DNA from: Tabrizicola_A sp965284335
GTDB lineage: Bacteria; Pseudomonadota; Alphaproteobacteria; Rhodobacterales; Rhodobacteraceae
Strand: one strand, 5' to 3'
Assembly (NCBI RefSeq): GCF_965284335.1
Contig: NZ_OZ260076.1
DNA: 64,000 bases
Of this stretch, positions 8,305 through 16,326 are shown piece by piece. The translations under genes were made by a program, and so were the position numbers. Under the pieces are notes generated by a model. That model saw only the letters and a program-made list of their open reading frames with translations, searched no databases and was not told the DNA's origin. Position 1 is the first letter of the stretch; every line of letters starts with the position of its first letter.

Positions 8305-9474
8305 TTACCTGCCCCGCCAGATCCAGCCGCCGCCGAACACCCGGCTGCCTTCGGGGGCGTAAAACACGCAAGCTTGGCCTGCCGAGACGCCATCCTCGGG
8401 GTCAAGCAATTCCACCTCTGCCTCGGTCGCCGAGAGGGGCCGGATCACCGCCGGGCGCGGGGGGCGGGTGGAGCGGACCTTGACCGACAGATGCCATTCG
8501 GGGCGGCTGTCAATGGGGGCATCGCCCAGCCAATTGATCTCGCGGATCGGGATCATGCGGGTGGAGAGTGCTGATTTTGGCCCTACGATCACCCGCCGGC
8601 TGTCCGGGTCAAGCTTGACCACATAGACCGGTTCGCCCAAACCGCCGATGCCCAGCCCTTTGCGCTGGCCGATGGTGTAATGGATGACACCGCGGTGCTG
8701 GCCGACGACATTTCCGGCCATATCCACAATCTCGCCGGGATCGGCCGCGCCGGGGCGCAGCTTTTCGATCACGGCGGCGTAATCGCCATTGGGCACAAAG
8801 CAGATGTCCTGACTGTCGGGCTTATCCGCCACCGCCAGCCCGTATTTCGCGGCCAAAGCGCGGGTTTCCGCCTTGGAGGTCAGATGGCCCAAGGGAAAGC
8901 GCAGATAGGCCAATTGTTCAGCCGTGGTGGAGAACAGAAAATAGCTTTGGTCGCGGTTGGCATCCGAGGCCATATGCAGTTCCGGCCCCGCCCCCATCTT
9001 GCGCTGAATGTAATGGCCAGTGGCCATGCAATCGGCGTTCAGATCCTTGGCCGTGGCCAAAAGATCTTTGAACTTCACCCGCTCGTTGCAGCGGATGCAG
9101 GGCACGGGCGTGGCCCCGGCGAGATAGGCATCGGCAAACTCTTCGATCACCGCCTCGCGGAAGGTGTTTTCGTAATCCAGCACATAATGGGGAAAGCCCA
9201 TCGCCTCGGCCACCCGCGCCGCATCGTGAATGTCGCGCCCGGCACAGCAGGCCCCTTTTTTGGCCAAGGCCGCGCCATGGTCATAAAGCTGCAAAGTGAC
9301 GCCCACGACATCATAGCCTTCGTCCTTGAGCATGGCCGCCACCACCGACGAGTCCACCCCGCCCGACATGGCAACCACCACGCGGGTTTCTGACGGGGGT
9401 TTGGGCAGGCCAAGCGAGTTCAGCCGTTGGTCAAGCATGGGGGGTACTTTCGGGGGGGCTATGCCGGGGATCAT
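8305..9474 (-). CDS. mnmA: tRNA-specific 2-thiouridylase MnmA
   Basis: ATP-dependent enzyme making 2-thiouridine at position 34 of tRNA-Lys, -Glu and -Gln. The 389-aa product has the PP-loop SGGVDSS (residues 37-43), the catalytic nucleophile Cys in TPVPCIRCNERVKF, and the second Cys in SQDICFVPNGDY. A C-terminal beta-barrel tRNA-binding region follows (GQRKGLGIGG, then GQACVFYAPEGSRVFGGG). The N-terminus is uncertain: ATG 9474 gives a 12-residue Pro-rich extension. ATG 9438 (MLDQRLNSLGLP) is equally plausible, and neither has a strong ribosome binding site. Confidence 0.95.
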   Translation of the reverse strand: MIPGIAPPKVPPMLDQRLNSLGLPKPPSETRVVVAMSGGVDSSVVAAMLKDEGYDVVGVTLQLYDHGAALAKKGACCAGRDIHDAARVAEAMGFPHYVLDYENTFREAVIEEFADAYLAGATPVPCIRCNERVKFKDLLATAKDLNADCMATGHYIQRKMGAGPELHMASDANRDQSYFLFSTTAEQLAYLRFPLGHLTSKAETRALAAKYGLAVADKPDSQDICFVPNGDYAAVIEKLRPGAADPGEIVDMAGNVVGQHRGVIHYTIGQRKGLGIGGLGEPVYVVKLDPDSRRVIVGPKSALSTRMIPIREINWLGDAPIDSRPEWHLSVKVRSTRPPRPAVIRPLSATEAEVELLDPEDGVSAGQACVFYAPEGSRVFGGGWIWRGR

Positions 9475-9579
9475 GTGATGCTTTGCAATATAGGAAAATG
9501 CTGCACAGTCTCAACCCCTGGCTTCACCGGCTGTTAAGGACGCGCGGTCATTCTATGGGCGATGAAAAACGGAGAGCCC

Positions 9580-9858
9580 ATGTTTCTCAAACGCGTTGAT
9601 GGTCCGCGACAGGTGACCTTGCCGGATGGCAGTATCCTGACCCGCGCCGACCTGCCCCCCGCTGATACCCGCCGCTGGGTGGCCAGCCGCAAGGCAATTG
9701 TCGTCAAGGCTGTGCTTTACGGTCTGATCCCGCAGGCCGAGGCTTTGGAGCGTTATGGCCTGTCGGAAGAAGAATTCACCCTGTGGCATGAGGCGGTTAC
9801 CAAACATGGTGACAAGGCGCTGCGGGTGACCAGCTTGCAAAAATACAGACAACTTTAG
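9580..9858 (+). CDS. sciP: SciP-like CtrA inhibitor (DUF1153)
   Basis: SciP is a small helix-turn-helix protein of alphaproteobacteria that binds CtrA and blocks its activation of target promoters; it is cell-cycle controlled in Caulobacter. The 92-aa product has the DUF1153 signature (DGSILTRADLPPADTRRWVASRKAIVVKAV, then EALERYGLSEEEFTLWHEAV). ATG 9580 follows the good ribosome binding site CGGAGA; an in-frame ATG at 9562 exists but is less well placed. It is immediately upstream of ctrA in the same direction, so inhibitor and target regulator are adjacent. Confidence 0.92.
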   Translation: MFLKRVDGPRQVTLPDGSILTRADLPPADTRRWVASRKAIVVKAVLYGLIPQAEALERYGLSEEEFTLWHEAVTKHGDKALRVTSLQKYRQL

Positions 9859-9895
9859 ATTGTTTTCTGGATTCGTTCTGGCAGAGTAACCTCAC

Positions 9896-9924
9896 GTTAA
9901 CCAATGCTCGCCAAGGTCGTTAAC
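9896..9924 (+). promoter_or_regulatory. two GTTAAC half-sites upstream of ctrA (candidate CtrA autoregulation)
   Basis: GTTAACC at 9896-9902 and GTTAAC at 9919-9924 lie 29-57 bp before the ctrA ATG. TTAA(C) is the half-site of the known CtrA box (TTAA-N7-TTAA). The spacing here is 19 bp between TTAA cores rather than 7, so each would be a single half-site. Autoregulation of ctrA is known in Caulobacter; for this locus it is inference. Confidence 0.4.
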
Positions 9925-9952
9925 GAAGATGCCTGAGACGGAGTTTTGCACA

Positions 9953-10666
9953 ATGCGTATTCTTCTGGTTGAAGACGATCCCACGACCTCCCGCAGTATC
10001 GAGTTGATGTTGACCCATGCCAATCTGAATGTCTTTTGCACCGATCTGGGCGAAGACGGGATCGATCTGGCCAAGCTTTATGATTACGACTTGATCCTTT
10101 TGGATTTGAACCTGCCGGATATGTCCGGCCATGAGGTGTTGCGCCAGCTGCGCCTTGCCCGCATTCAAACCCCGATTCTCATTCTGTCTGGCGAGGATGA
10201 CACCGACAGCAAGATCAAGGGCTTTGGTTTCGGGGCTGATGATTACCTGACCAAGCCCTTCCACCGCGAGCAATTGGTGGCCCGCATCCATGCCATCATT
10301 CGTCGGTCGAAAGGACATAGCCAATCGGTCATCAAGACGGGGGCGGTCAATGTGAACCTTGATGCAAAGACCGTCGATGTCGCGGGGCAGACGGTGCATC
10401 TGACGGGCAAGGAATATCAGATGCTAGAGCTTTTGTCTTTGCGCAAGGGCACCACGCTGACCAAGGAGATGTTTCTGAACCATCTTTACGGCGGCATGGA
10501 TGAGCCAGAGCTGAAGATCATCGATGTTTTCATCTGCAAGTTGCGCAAGAAATTGGCCGAGGCGACGGGGGGGCAGAACTATATCGAAACCGTCTGGGGC
10601 CGGGGCTATGTGCTGCGCGAACCGGGGCCTGGGGTCGCGGTGCCAAACACGGTGGCCTCTGCCTGA
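9953..10666 (+). CDS. ctrA: cell-cycle response regulator CtrA
   Basis: OmpR-family master regulator of alphaproteobacteria. In Rhodobacterales it mainly controls motility, gene-transfer-agent production and related traits rather than being essential. From ATG 9953 the 237-aa product starts MRILLVEDDPTTSRSIELML. The receiver domain carries the acidic pocket Asp8/Asp9, phospho-acceptor Asp51 (LILLDLNLPDMSG) and Lys in LTKPF. A winged-helix DNA-binding domain ends in VWGRGYVLREP. The frame opens 8 codons earlier, but the conserved N-terminus and a GACGGAG ribosome binding site support 9953. Confidence 0.97.
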   Translation: MRILLVEDDPTTSRSIELMLTHANLNVFCTDLGEDGIDLAKLYDYDLILLDLNLPDMSGHEVLRQLRLARIQTPILILSGEDDTDSKIKGFGFGADDYLTKPFHREQLVARIHAIIRRSKGHSQSVIKTGAVNVNLDAKTVDVAGQTVHLTGKEYQMLELLSLRKGTTLTKEMFLNHLYGGMDEPELKIIDVFICKLRKKLAEATGGQNYIETVWGRGYVLREPGPGVAVPNTVASA

Positions 10667-10726
10667 CCGGCCTAGACCTTTCCGGTGCCGCCACATAACT
10701 TGGGTGGCGCAAGGTGGGGGGGCAGT

Positions 10727-12841
10727 ATGGCGGCGCAGGGCGATATTGAGACGCTGAGCGAAGGGCAGGCGCGTGAGGAACTTGCACGCCTTGCGCAGCT
10801 TATCTCGGCGGCCAACCGCGCCTATCACACGCTCGACGCGCCCGAGATATCGGACGCGGAATATGATGCGCTCAAACGGCGCAATGCGGCAATCGAGGCG
10901 CGGTTCCCGTGCCTCAAGCGGGCTGACAGCCCCTCGGATCAGGTGGGGGCGGCGGCGGGCGGCGGCTTTGGCAAGATCACCCATGCCGTGCCGATGCTGT
11001 CGTTGGAAAATGCCTTTGACGACAATGATGTTGCCGATTTTGCCGAACGGGTCCGCAGTTTTCTGGGCCTGACGGGGCCCTTGGCCTTTACGGCCGAGCC
11101 GAAGATTGACGGGCTGTCGCTGTCCTTGCGCTATGAGGGGGGCGTTTTGGTGCAAGCCGCCACGCGCGGCGATGGGGCGGTGGGCGAAAACGTCACCGAA
11201 AACGCCCGCACGCTGGCCGATATTCCCCAGCGGGTGGCGGGCGCGCCCGAGGTGATGGAGGTGCGGGGCGAGGTTTATATGTCCCACGCCGATTTTGCCG
11301 CGCTGAACGCCCGGCAGGCCGAAAAGGGCGACAAGACCTTTGCCAACCCGCGCAACGCCGCCGCCGGATCCTTGCGCCAGTTGGATGCCAGCATCACCGC
11401 CGCCCGGCCTTTGCGCTTTTTCGCCTATGCTTGGGGGGCGCTTTCAGCGCCCCTTTCCCAGACGCAATTCGGCGCGATCGGGCGACTGCAAGAGATGGGG
11501 TTTCAGACCAACCCCTTGACCATATTGGCCGAAAGCCCCGAGGCGCTTTTGGCCCATTACCGCGCCATTGAACGCCAGCGCGCCAGTTTGGGCTATGACA
11601 TCGACGGGGTCGTTTACAAGGTTAACGATCTGGCGTTGCAGGCGCGGTTGGGGTTCCGCTCGACCACCCCGCGCTGGGCGATTGCGCATAAATTCCCCGC
11701 CGAACTGGCCTGGACGCGGCTTGAGGGGATCGACATTCAGGTGGGCCGCACCGGGGCGCTGTCGCCGGTGGCGCGGCTCGCGCCGGTCACGGTGGGCGGT
11801 GTTGTGGTTTCAAACGCCACGCTGCACAACGAAGATTACATTGCCGGCCGCGATGCCAAGGGCAACCCGATCCGCGGCGGCAAGGATATTCGGGTGGGCG
11901 ATTGGGTGCAGGTCTATCGCGCGGGCGATGTCATCCCAAAGATCAACGATGTCGATCTGGCCCAACGCCCGGCCGGGGCTGCGCCCTTTGTCTTTCCCAC
12001 CCGCTGCCCGGAATGCGATTCTGAGGCGCATCGGGCTGAGGGCGACGCTGTGCGCCGCTGCACGGGTGGCCTGATTTGCCCCGCGCAAGCTATTGAAAGG
12101 TTGAAACATTTCGTCTCGCGCGGCGCTTTTGATATTGAAGGTCTCGGCGCCAAGCAGATTGAGATGTTTTTCAACGACCGGCAGCTGCCGATCAAAACTC
12201 CGGCCGATATCTTCACCCTTGTCGCGCGCAACAGTGCCAGCCTTGCCCGGCTGGAAAACCGCGATGGCTATGGCAAAACCTCGGTCGCCAAGCTTTTTGC
12301 CGCGATTGAGGCCAAGCGCCGCATCCCCTTGGACCGGCTGATCTTTGCCCTTGGCATCCGCCACGCGGGCGAGGCGGCGGCGGGGCTTTTGGCGCGCCAT
12401 TACGGCACTTGGGGCGCGTTTGAGGCCGCGGTCAGCGCCGCCCGTCCTGGCACGCCCGAATGGGCCGAGTTGACGGCGATTGATGGGGTGGGGGCGGTGC
12501 TTGCCAGCTCGCTTGCCGAGGCGTTTCAAAACCCCGCCGAACGCGCGGCGATGGATGCGCTGGTGGCCGAGCTTGATCCGCAGCCGGTGGAAAAACCCAA
12601 GGTTGACAGTGCCATAGCCGGAAAGACCGTGGTCTTCACCGGCACGCTTGAACGCATGACCCGCGCCGAGGCCAAGGCGCGGGCCGAGTCTTTGGGCGCC
12701 AAAGTGGCCGGATCTGTCAGCGCGAAAACCGATTTTCTGGTCGCAGGCCCCGGCGCGGGATCAAAGGCCAAAGAGGCCGAACGCCTGGGCATCACGATCT
12801 TGACCGAAGAGGCCTGGTTGCAGATGGCGGGCCTCGGATGA
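10727..12841 (+). CDS. ligA: NAD-dependent DNA ligase LigA
   Basis: Seals nicks during replication and repair using NAD+. From ATG 10727 (AAGGTGGGGGG upstream) the product is 704 aa. It has an N-terminal Ia domain (ISAANRAYHTLDAPEISDAEYD), the adenylation motif AEPKIDGLS with nucleophile Lys126, and an OB-fold with VGRTGALSPVARLAPV. A four-Cys zinc finger follows (RCPECDSEA...RRCTGGLICPAQ), then helix-hairpin-helix repeats and a C-terminal BRCT domain (GKTVVFTGTLERMTRAEA). The stop overlaps recG by 4 bp (ATGA), so the two are likely cotranscribed. Confidence 0.97.
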   Translation: MAAQGDIETLSEGQAREELARLAQLISAANRAYHTLDAPEISDAEYDALKRRNAAIEARFPCLKRADSPSDQVGAAAGGGFGKITHAVPMLSLENAFDDNDVADFAERVRSFLGLTGPLAFTAEPKIDGLSLSLRYEGGVLVQAATRGDGAVGENVTENARTLADIPQRVAGAPEVMEVRGEVYMSHADFAALNARQAEKGDKTFANPRNAAAGSLRQLDASITAARPLRFFAYAWGALSAPLSQTQFGAIGRLQEMGFQTNPLTILAESPEALLAHYRAIERQRASLGYDIDGVVYKVNDLALQARLGFRSTTPRWAIAHKFPAELAWTRLEGIDIQVGRTGALSPVARLAPVTVGGVVVSNATLHNEDYIAGRDAKGNPIRGGKDIRVGDWVQVYRAGDVIPKINDVDLAQRPAGAAPFVFPTRCPECDSEAHRAEGDAVRRCTGGLICPAQAIERLKHFVSRGAFDIEGLGAKQIEMFFNDRQLPIKTPADIFTLVARNSASLARLENRDGYGKTSVAKLFAAIEAKRRIPLDRLIFALGIRHAGEAAAGLLARHYGTWGAFEAAVSAARPGTPEWAELTAIDGVGAVLASSLAEAFQNPAERAAMDALVAELDPQPVEKPKVDSAIAGKTVVFTGTLERMTRAEAKARAESLGAKVAGSVSAKTDFLVAGPGAGSKAKEAERLGITILTEEAWLQMAGLG

Positions 12842-14922
12842 CCCGACCCGAGGCGCTGTTCCCGCTCTTTGCCGATCTGGAAACGCTTGACGGTGTTGGC
12901 CCGAAAACTGCGCAGGCCTTTGCCGCCTTGGGGGTCACGAAGCCCAAGGATTTGCTGTATCTTTTGCCCCACAGCGCCACCGACCGCGCCCGCAAGGCCA
13001 GCATCCGCGATGTGATTGCCCCCTGCATTGTGACGGTCGAGGTGGAGGTGGGCGTGCATCTGCCGCCGCGCCAGAAGGGCCGTCCTTACCGGGTTTTGGT
13101 GCAGGACGCGGCCACCGAATTTCAGCTGGTGTTCTTTCACGCCCGCGGGGATTACTTGCAGAAACTTTTGCCCACAGGTCAGCGCCGTCTGATTTCGGGC
13201 AAGCTGGAACTTTTTGATAATATTGCGCAAATCGTTCATCCCGACCATGTTTTGCGTCTGGATGAGGCCAAGGATCTGCCCGAATGGGAGCCGGTTTATC
13301 CGCTGACGGCGGGTGTCAACCAACGCGTGGTTGCGCGTGCCGCCGCGGGGGCCTTGGCCCGGACGCCTGAGTTGCCCGAATGGATTGATGGGCCTTTGTT
13401 GTCGCGTGAGGGCTGGCCGGGCTGGCAGGCGGCCTTGCGGGCGGCCCATGCGCCGGGCGATCCCGGCGATCTGACCTTGACCGCGCCTGCGCGCCAACGT
13501 CTGGCCTATGATGAGCTTTTTGCCCATCAGCTGACGCTGGCCTTGGCGCGCAGCCAATTGCGCCGCGCCAAGGGGCAAGTGACGCGCGGATCGGGCGTGT
13601 TACGGGATAAGGTGTTGAAAACTTTGCCCTACACCCCCACCGACGCCCAAATCCGGGCCGTCGCGGACATTGCGCTGGATATGGAAAGCCCGCTGCGGAT
13701 GAACCGGCTTTTGCAAGGTGATGTGGGGGCGGGCAAGACGCTGGTGGCCTTTTTGGCGCTGCTGATCGCCGTTGAGGCGGGCGGGCAGGGCGTGATGATG
13801 GCCCCGACCGAGATTTTGGCCCGCCAGCACCATGAGGGGCTGGCCCCCTTGGCCGAAGCCGCCGGTGTGCGGTTGGACATCTTGACCGGCCGCGACAAGG
13901 GGGCCGAGCGGGCGGCAAAGCTTGTGGCATTGGCCAAAGGTGAGATTGGCATCTTGGTCGGCACCCATGCCGTTTTTCAAAAAGACGTTGTGTTTCAGGA
14001 TCTTCGCCTTGCCATTGTGGACGAGCAGCACCGTTTTGGTGTGGCGCAGCGCATGGAGTTGGGTGCCAAAGGCGCGATGGCCGATGTGCTGGTGATGACG
14101 GCCACCCCCATTCCGCGCAGCCTTGCTTTGGCCAGTTACGGCGACATGGATGTGTCGATTTTGGATGAAAAACCGGCGGGGCGCTTGCCGATCAAGACGG
14201 TTCTGGTCTCCTCGACCCGGATGGATGAGGTGGTTGGCCATCTGGCCCGCGCCGTGGCCGAGGGGCGGCAGGCCTATTGGGTCTGCCCCTTGGTCGAGGA
14301 CAGCGAGGTGCTAGATTATGCCAGCGCCGAGGCGCGCTTTGCCAGCCTGCGCGCGGCCTTGGGCGATTGTGTTGGGCTGGTGCATGGCCAGATGCCCGCC
14401 GCCGAAAAAGATGCCGCCATGGCCCGATTTGTGGCTGGTGAGACCAAGGTTCTGGTGGCCACCACGGTGATTGAGGTCGGGGTGAATGTGCCCAATGCCT
14501 CGATCATGGTGATCGAACGCGCCGAGATTTTCGGGCTGGCGCAATTGCACCAGTTGCGCGGGCGCGTGGGGCGCGGAACGGCGGCCTCAACCTGCCTGCT
14601 GATGTATCAAGCGCCTCTGTCTGAAACGGGCGAGCGGCGGCTGACAGTGATCCGCGACACCGAGGACGGGTTTCGGATCTCCGAGGAAGATCTGGCCATG
14701 CGCGGCGCGGGCGATCTGATTGGCACCGCGCAATCGGGCCTGCCGCGTTTTCGCGTGGCCGATCTGGAACGGCAGGCCAGCCTGATGGCCATTGCGCAGA
14801 CCGATGCGCGTCGGCTTTTGGCCGATGACCCCACGCTTAACAGCCCCCGGGGCCGCGCTGTGCGCAACCTTTTGTGGTTGCTGGATCAGGATAGGGCGAT
14901 CCGGCTTTTGTCGGTCGGCTAG
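12838..14922 (+). CDS. recG: ATP-dependent DNA helicase RecG
   Basis: Superfamily 2 helicase that drives branch migration and reverses stalled forks. The 694-aa product has an N-terminal wedge/OB domain, Walker A GDVGAGKT (about residues 294-301), and the DEQH box at 395-398 in IVDEQHRFGVAQR. Motif III is MTATPIPRSLAL, and motifs V/VI follow (VLVATTVIEVGVNVPNA, HQLRGRVGRG). Length is normal. Coupled to ligA by an ATGA overlap. The next gene downstream carries a LexA box. Confidence 0.97.
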   Translation: MTRPEALFPLFADLETLDGVGPKTAQAFAALGVTKPKDLLYLLPHSATDRARKASIRDVIAPCIVTVEVEVGVHLPPRQKGRPYRVLVQDAATEFQLVFFHARGDYLQKLLPTGQRRLISGKLELFDNIAQIVHPDHVLRLDEAKDLPEWEPVYPLTAGVNQRVVARAAAGALARTPELPEWIDGPLLSREGWPGWQAALRAAHAPGDPGDLTLTAPARQRLAYDELFAHQLTLALARSQLRRAKGQVTRGSGVLRDKVLKTLPYTPTDAQIRAVADIALDMESPLRMNRLLQGDVGAGKTLVAFLALLIAVEAGGQGVMMAPTEILARQHHEGLAPLAEAAGVRLDILTGRDKGAERAAKLVALAKGEIGILVGTHAVFQKDVVFQDLRLAIVDEQHRFGVAQRMELGAKGAMADVLVMTATPIPRSLALASYGDMDVSILDEKPAGRLPIKTVLVSSTRMDEVVGHLARAVAEGRQAYWVCPLVEDSEVLDYASAEARFASLRAALGDCVGLVHGQMPAAEKDAAMARFVAGETKVLVATTVIEVGVNVPNASIMVIERAEIFGLAQLHQLRGRVGRGTAASTCLLMYQAPLSETGERRLTVIRDTEDGFRISEEDLAMRGAGDLIGTAQSGLPRFRVADLERQASLMAIAQTDARRLLADDPTLNSPRGRAVRNLLWLLDQDRAIRLLSVG

Positions 14923-15016
14923 GGTTTGGATGGGTCAGCTTTGCATGTGATGTGATCCCGTCATCTGTGGCGCGGCCAAGGCCACCCCGTTGTGATGTTC
15001 CGCTATGTTCTCAAAT

Positions 15017-15031
15017 GTTCACATAAAGTTC
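15017..15031 (+). promoter_or_regulatory. LexA (SOS) box GTTC-N7-GTTC
   Basis: GTTCACATAAAGTTC matches exactly the direct-repeat LexA box known from Rhodobacter and other alphaproteobacteria (GTTC-N7-GTTC). It abuts a candidate -35 element TTGACG (15032-15037), as expected for a repressor site, and lies 57 bp before the ATG of a 40-aa peptide gene. Two more ATGTTC copies precede it at 10-bp period (14995-15000, 15005-15010), and a GAGAACAT lies at 15053-15060. Confidence 0.75.
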
Positions 15032-15087
15032 TTGACGAATCGTAAAGTGAATGAGAACATTAAGGCAACATAGCACAGGAGAGACCC

Positions 15088-15210
15088 ATGCTGACCGAGA
15101 TTGCCGAAATCGTGAACCGTTCGCGCGCGACCTTGATCGAAGATGCTGTCGGCGTGGTGTCGCTGTTTGTGATGCTGTTTGCCGGGCTGACGATGTCTGG
15201 CGTCATGTGA
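15088..15210 (+). CDS. 40-aa single-span membrane peptide, predicted SOS-induced
   Basis: ATG 15088 follows a good ribosome binding site (CAGGAGAGACCC) and opens a 40-codon frame ending in TGA. The N-terminal half is amphipathic and charged (MLTEIAEIVNRSRATLIEDA). The C-terminal half is one hydrophobic helix (VGVVSLFVMLFAGLTMSGVM). A LexA box overlaps the candidate promoter and a hairpin terminator follows at 15332, giving the peptide its own transcription unit. I know no named family. The layout (LexA box plus tiny inner-membrane peptide) resembles the Caulobacter SOS division inhibitors SidA and DidA, but I see no sequence evidence of homology. Function is inferred only. Confidence 0.7.
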   Translation: MLTEIAEIVNRSRATLIEDAVGVVSLFVMLFAGLTMSGVM

Positions 15211-15331
15211 CCTCTGTCACGATCTGAATGTTCTGCCCGCGATCTTTGCGCATCGGTTTCGGTTCGCCTGTCCCCAAGGGGCGCACCACACGGGTTTGCT
15301 CTGTCCCCGCCGATGCTTGAGACGCTCCTTG

Positions 15332-15364
15332 CCGCCGTCACCCGCTTGGGGGCGGCGGTTTTTT
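15332..15364 (+). terminator. rho-independent terminator after the SOS peptide gene
   Basis: CCGCCG (15332-15337) pairs with CGGCGG (15353-15358), with additional inner C/G pairing, and six T residues follow. It ends the short transcript from the LexA-box promoter. Confidence 0.75.
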
Positions 15365-15416
15365 CTTGTGCCGCGCTTGGTTGGCTGCAAGTGTGCCCTG
15401 CGGCGTCGCGCCGACC

Positions 15417-15857
15417 TCAGCCAGCCTCGGCTGCGTCGACCGCCTCGCAAGCCGCCTCCAAGGCCAAAAGAATCGAGGCGTGGCGGTTTTTATAGTCGCG
15501 CGCGGGGATCAGCACCTCATAGCCCTCAAAGGGGGCGGCAGGGATGGGGCCTGCCTCTTTCAGCATGGCCTGAAGTGCGGCCCGCGCGGCGTTCAATTCG
15601 GCCCCCGTCCGCCCAATCGCCACCCGCCCCAAGACCGACGCCGCCGCCTGACCCAAAGCGCAAGCCTTCACATCCTGCGCAAAGCCGCTGATCCGCCCAT
15701 CGGTCAGCGTCACATCCACCGTCACCGTCGACCCGCAAAGCGGCGAGCGTTTGCGGGCGCTGCCCATGGGCGCGTCAAGCCGCCCCTGATGCGGGATCGA
15801 GGCCGCAAGCTCGAGGATCCGCCCCGAATAAAGCTTGATAAGATCGCTGTCCGCCAT
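15417..15857 (-). CDS. IscU/SufU-like iron-sulfur scaffold family protein with a missing ligand
   Basis: A 146-aa protein of the NifU-N/IscU fold. It starts DLIKLYSGRILELAASIPHQGRLD and has RKRSPLCGSTVTVDVTL (first Cys) and DVKACALGQAAASVLG (second Cys). The third conserved Cys, which should occur near the C-terminus, is replaced: the corresponding stretch reads ARDYKNRHASILLALEA, with no Cys. It may therefore not assemble a cluster like a true scaffold, or His may substitute as ligand. It is divergent from hisI, sharing a 63-bp intergenic region, and no other isc/suf genes are nearby. Confidence 0.75.
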   Translation of the reverse strand: MADSDLIKLYSGRILELAASIPHQGRLDAPMGSARKRSPLCGSTVTVDVTLTDGRISGFAQDVKACALGQAAASVLGRVAIGRTGAELNAARAALQAMLKEAGPIPAAPFEGYEVLIPARDYKNRHASILLALEAACEAVDAAEAG

Positions 15858-15920
15858 GGTCTTCCCCTTGCCGCCCTCATCAGTTAAGCCGCAATTGCGC
15901 CCTCGCCAAGGATGAATGCC

Positions 15921-16280
15921 ATGTCTTTTGATCCCACAAGCCTAAAGTATGACCAAAGCGGCCTGATCCCCTGCATCGCGCAGGATCACGTCACAGGCGA
16001 GGTTCTGATGATGGCCTGGATGAACGCGGCCAGCCTTGCCCGCACGCTTGACACCGGCAATGTCACCTATTGGAGCCGCTCGCGCGCGGCGTTCTGGGCC
16101 AAGGGCGAGACGTCTGGCCATGTCCAACGCTTGGTGGAATTGCGGGTGGATTGCGACCGCGATTGCCTTTTGGCGCTGGTCTCGCAAGAGGGGCCAGCCT
16201 GCCACACCAATCGTCGGTCGTGTTTCTACACGGCACTGCGCGATGGGCAGGAAGTGGAGATCCTCACGCCCATGGCGTGA
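15921..16280 (+). CDS. hisI: phosphoribosyl-AMP cyclohydrolase HisI
   Basis: Third step of histidine biosynthesis: opens the purine ring of phosphoribosyl-AMP. The 119-aa monofunctional enzyme shows LIPCIAQDHVTGEVLMMAWMN and TYWSRSRAAFWAKGETSGH. Its zinc/Mg site is ELRVDCDRDCLLALV with HTNRRSCFYTAL. ATG 15921 is preferred over ATG 15912 because AAGGA lies 8 bp before it and it matches the usual MSFDP start. No HisE domain is fused. The 3' end faces gluQ across a double palindrome. Confidence 0.94.
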   Translation: MSFDPTSLKYDQSGLIPCIAQDHVTGEVLMMAWMNAASLARTLDTGNVTYWSRSRAAFWAKGETSGHVQRLVELRVDCDRDCLLALVSQEGPACHTNRRSCFYTALRDGQEVEILTPMA

Positions 16281-16282
16281 GC

Positions 16283-16325
16283 GGAATTTGCGCAAATTCC
16301 GGCCCGATTTCTGTGCCAGAAATCG
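16283..16325. repeat. pair of palindromes between convergent hisI and gluQ
   Basis: A perfect 18-bp palindrome GGAATTTGCGCAAATTCC (16283-16300) is followed by CGATTTCTG/CAGAAATCG (16305-16325, 3-bp centre). It is the same pair as at 8253-8297 in the opposite order, and lies exactly between two convergent stops. A bidirectional terminator is likely. Confidence 0.8.
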
Positions 16326-16326
16326 G

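Noticed and set aside
15005..15020. Further GTTC pairs in front of the SOS peptide as extra LexA boxes
   Set aside because: Spacing between those GTTC words is 6 bp, not 7, so only 15017-15031 fits the LexA consensus.
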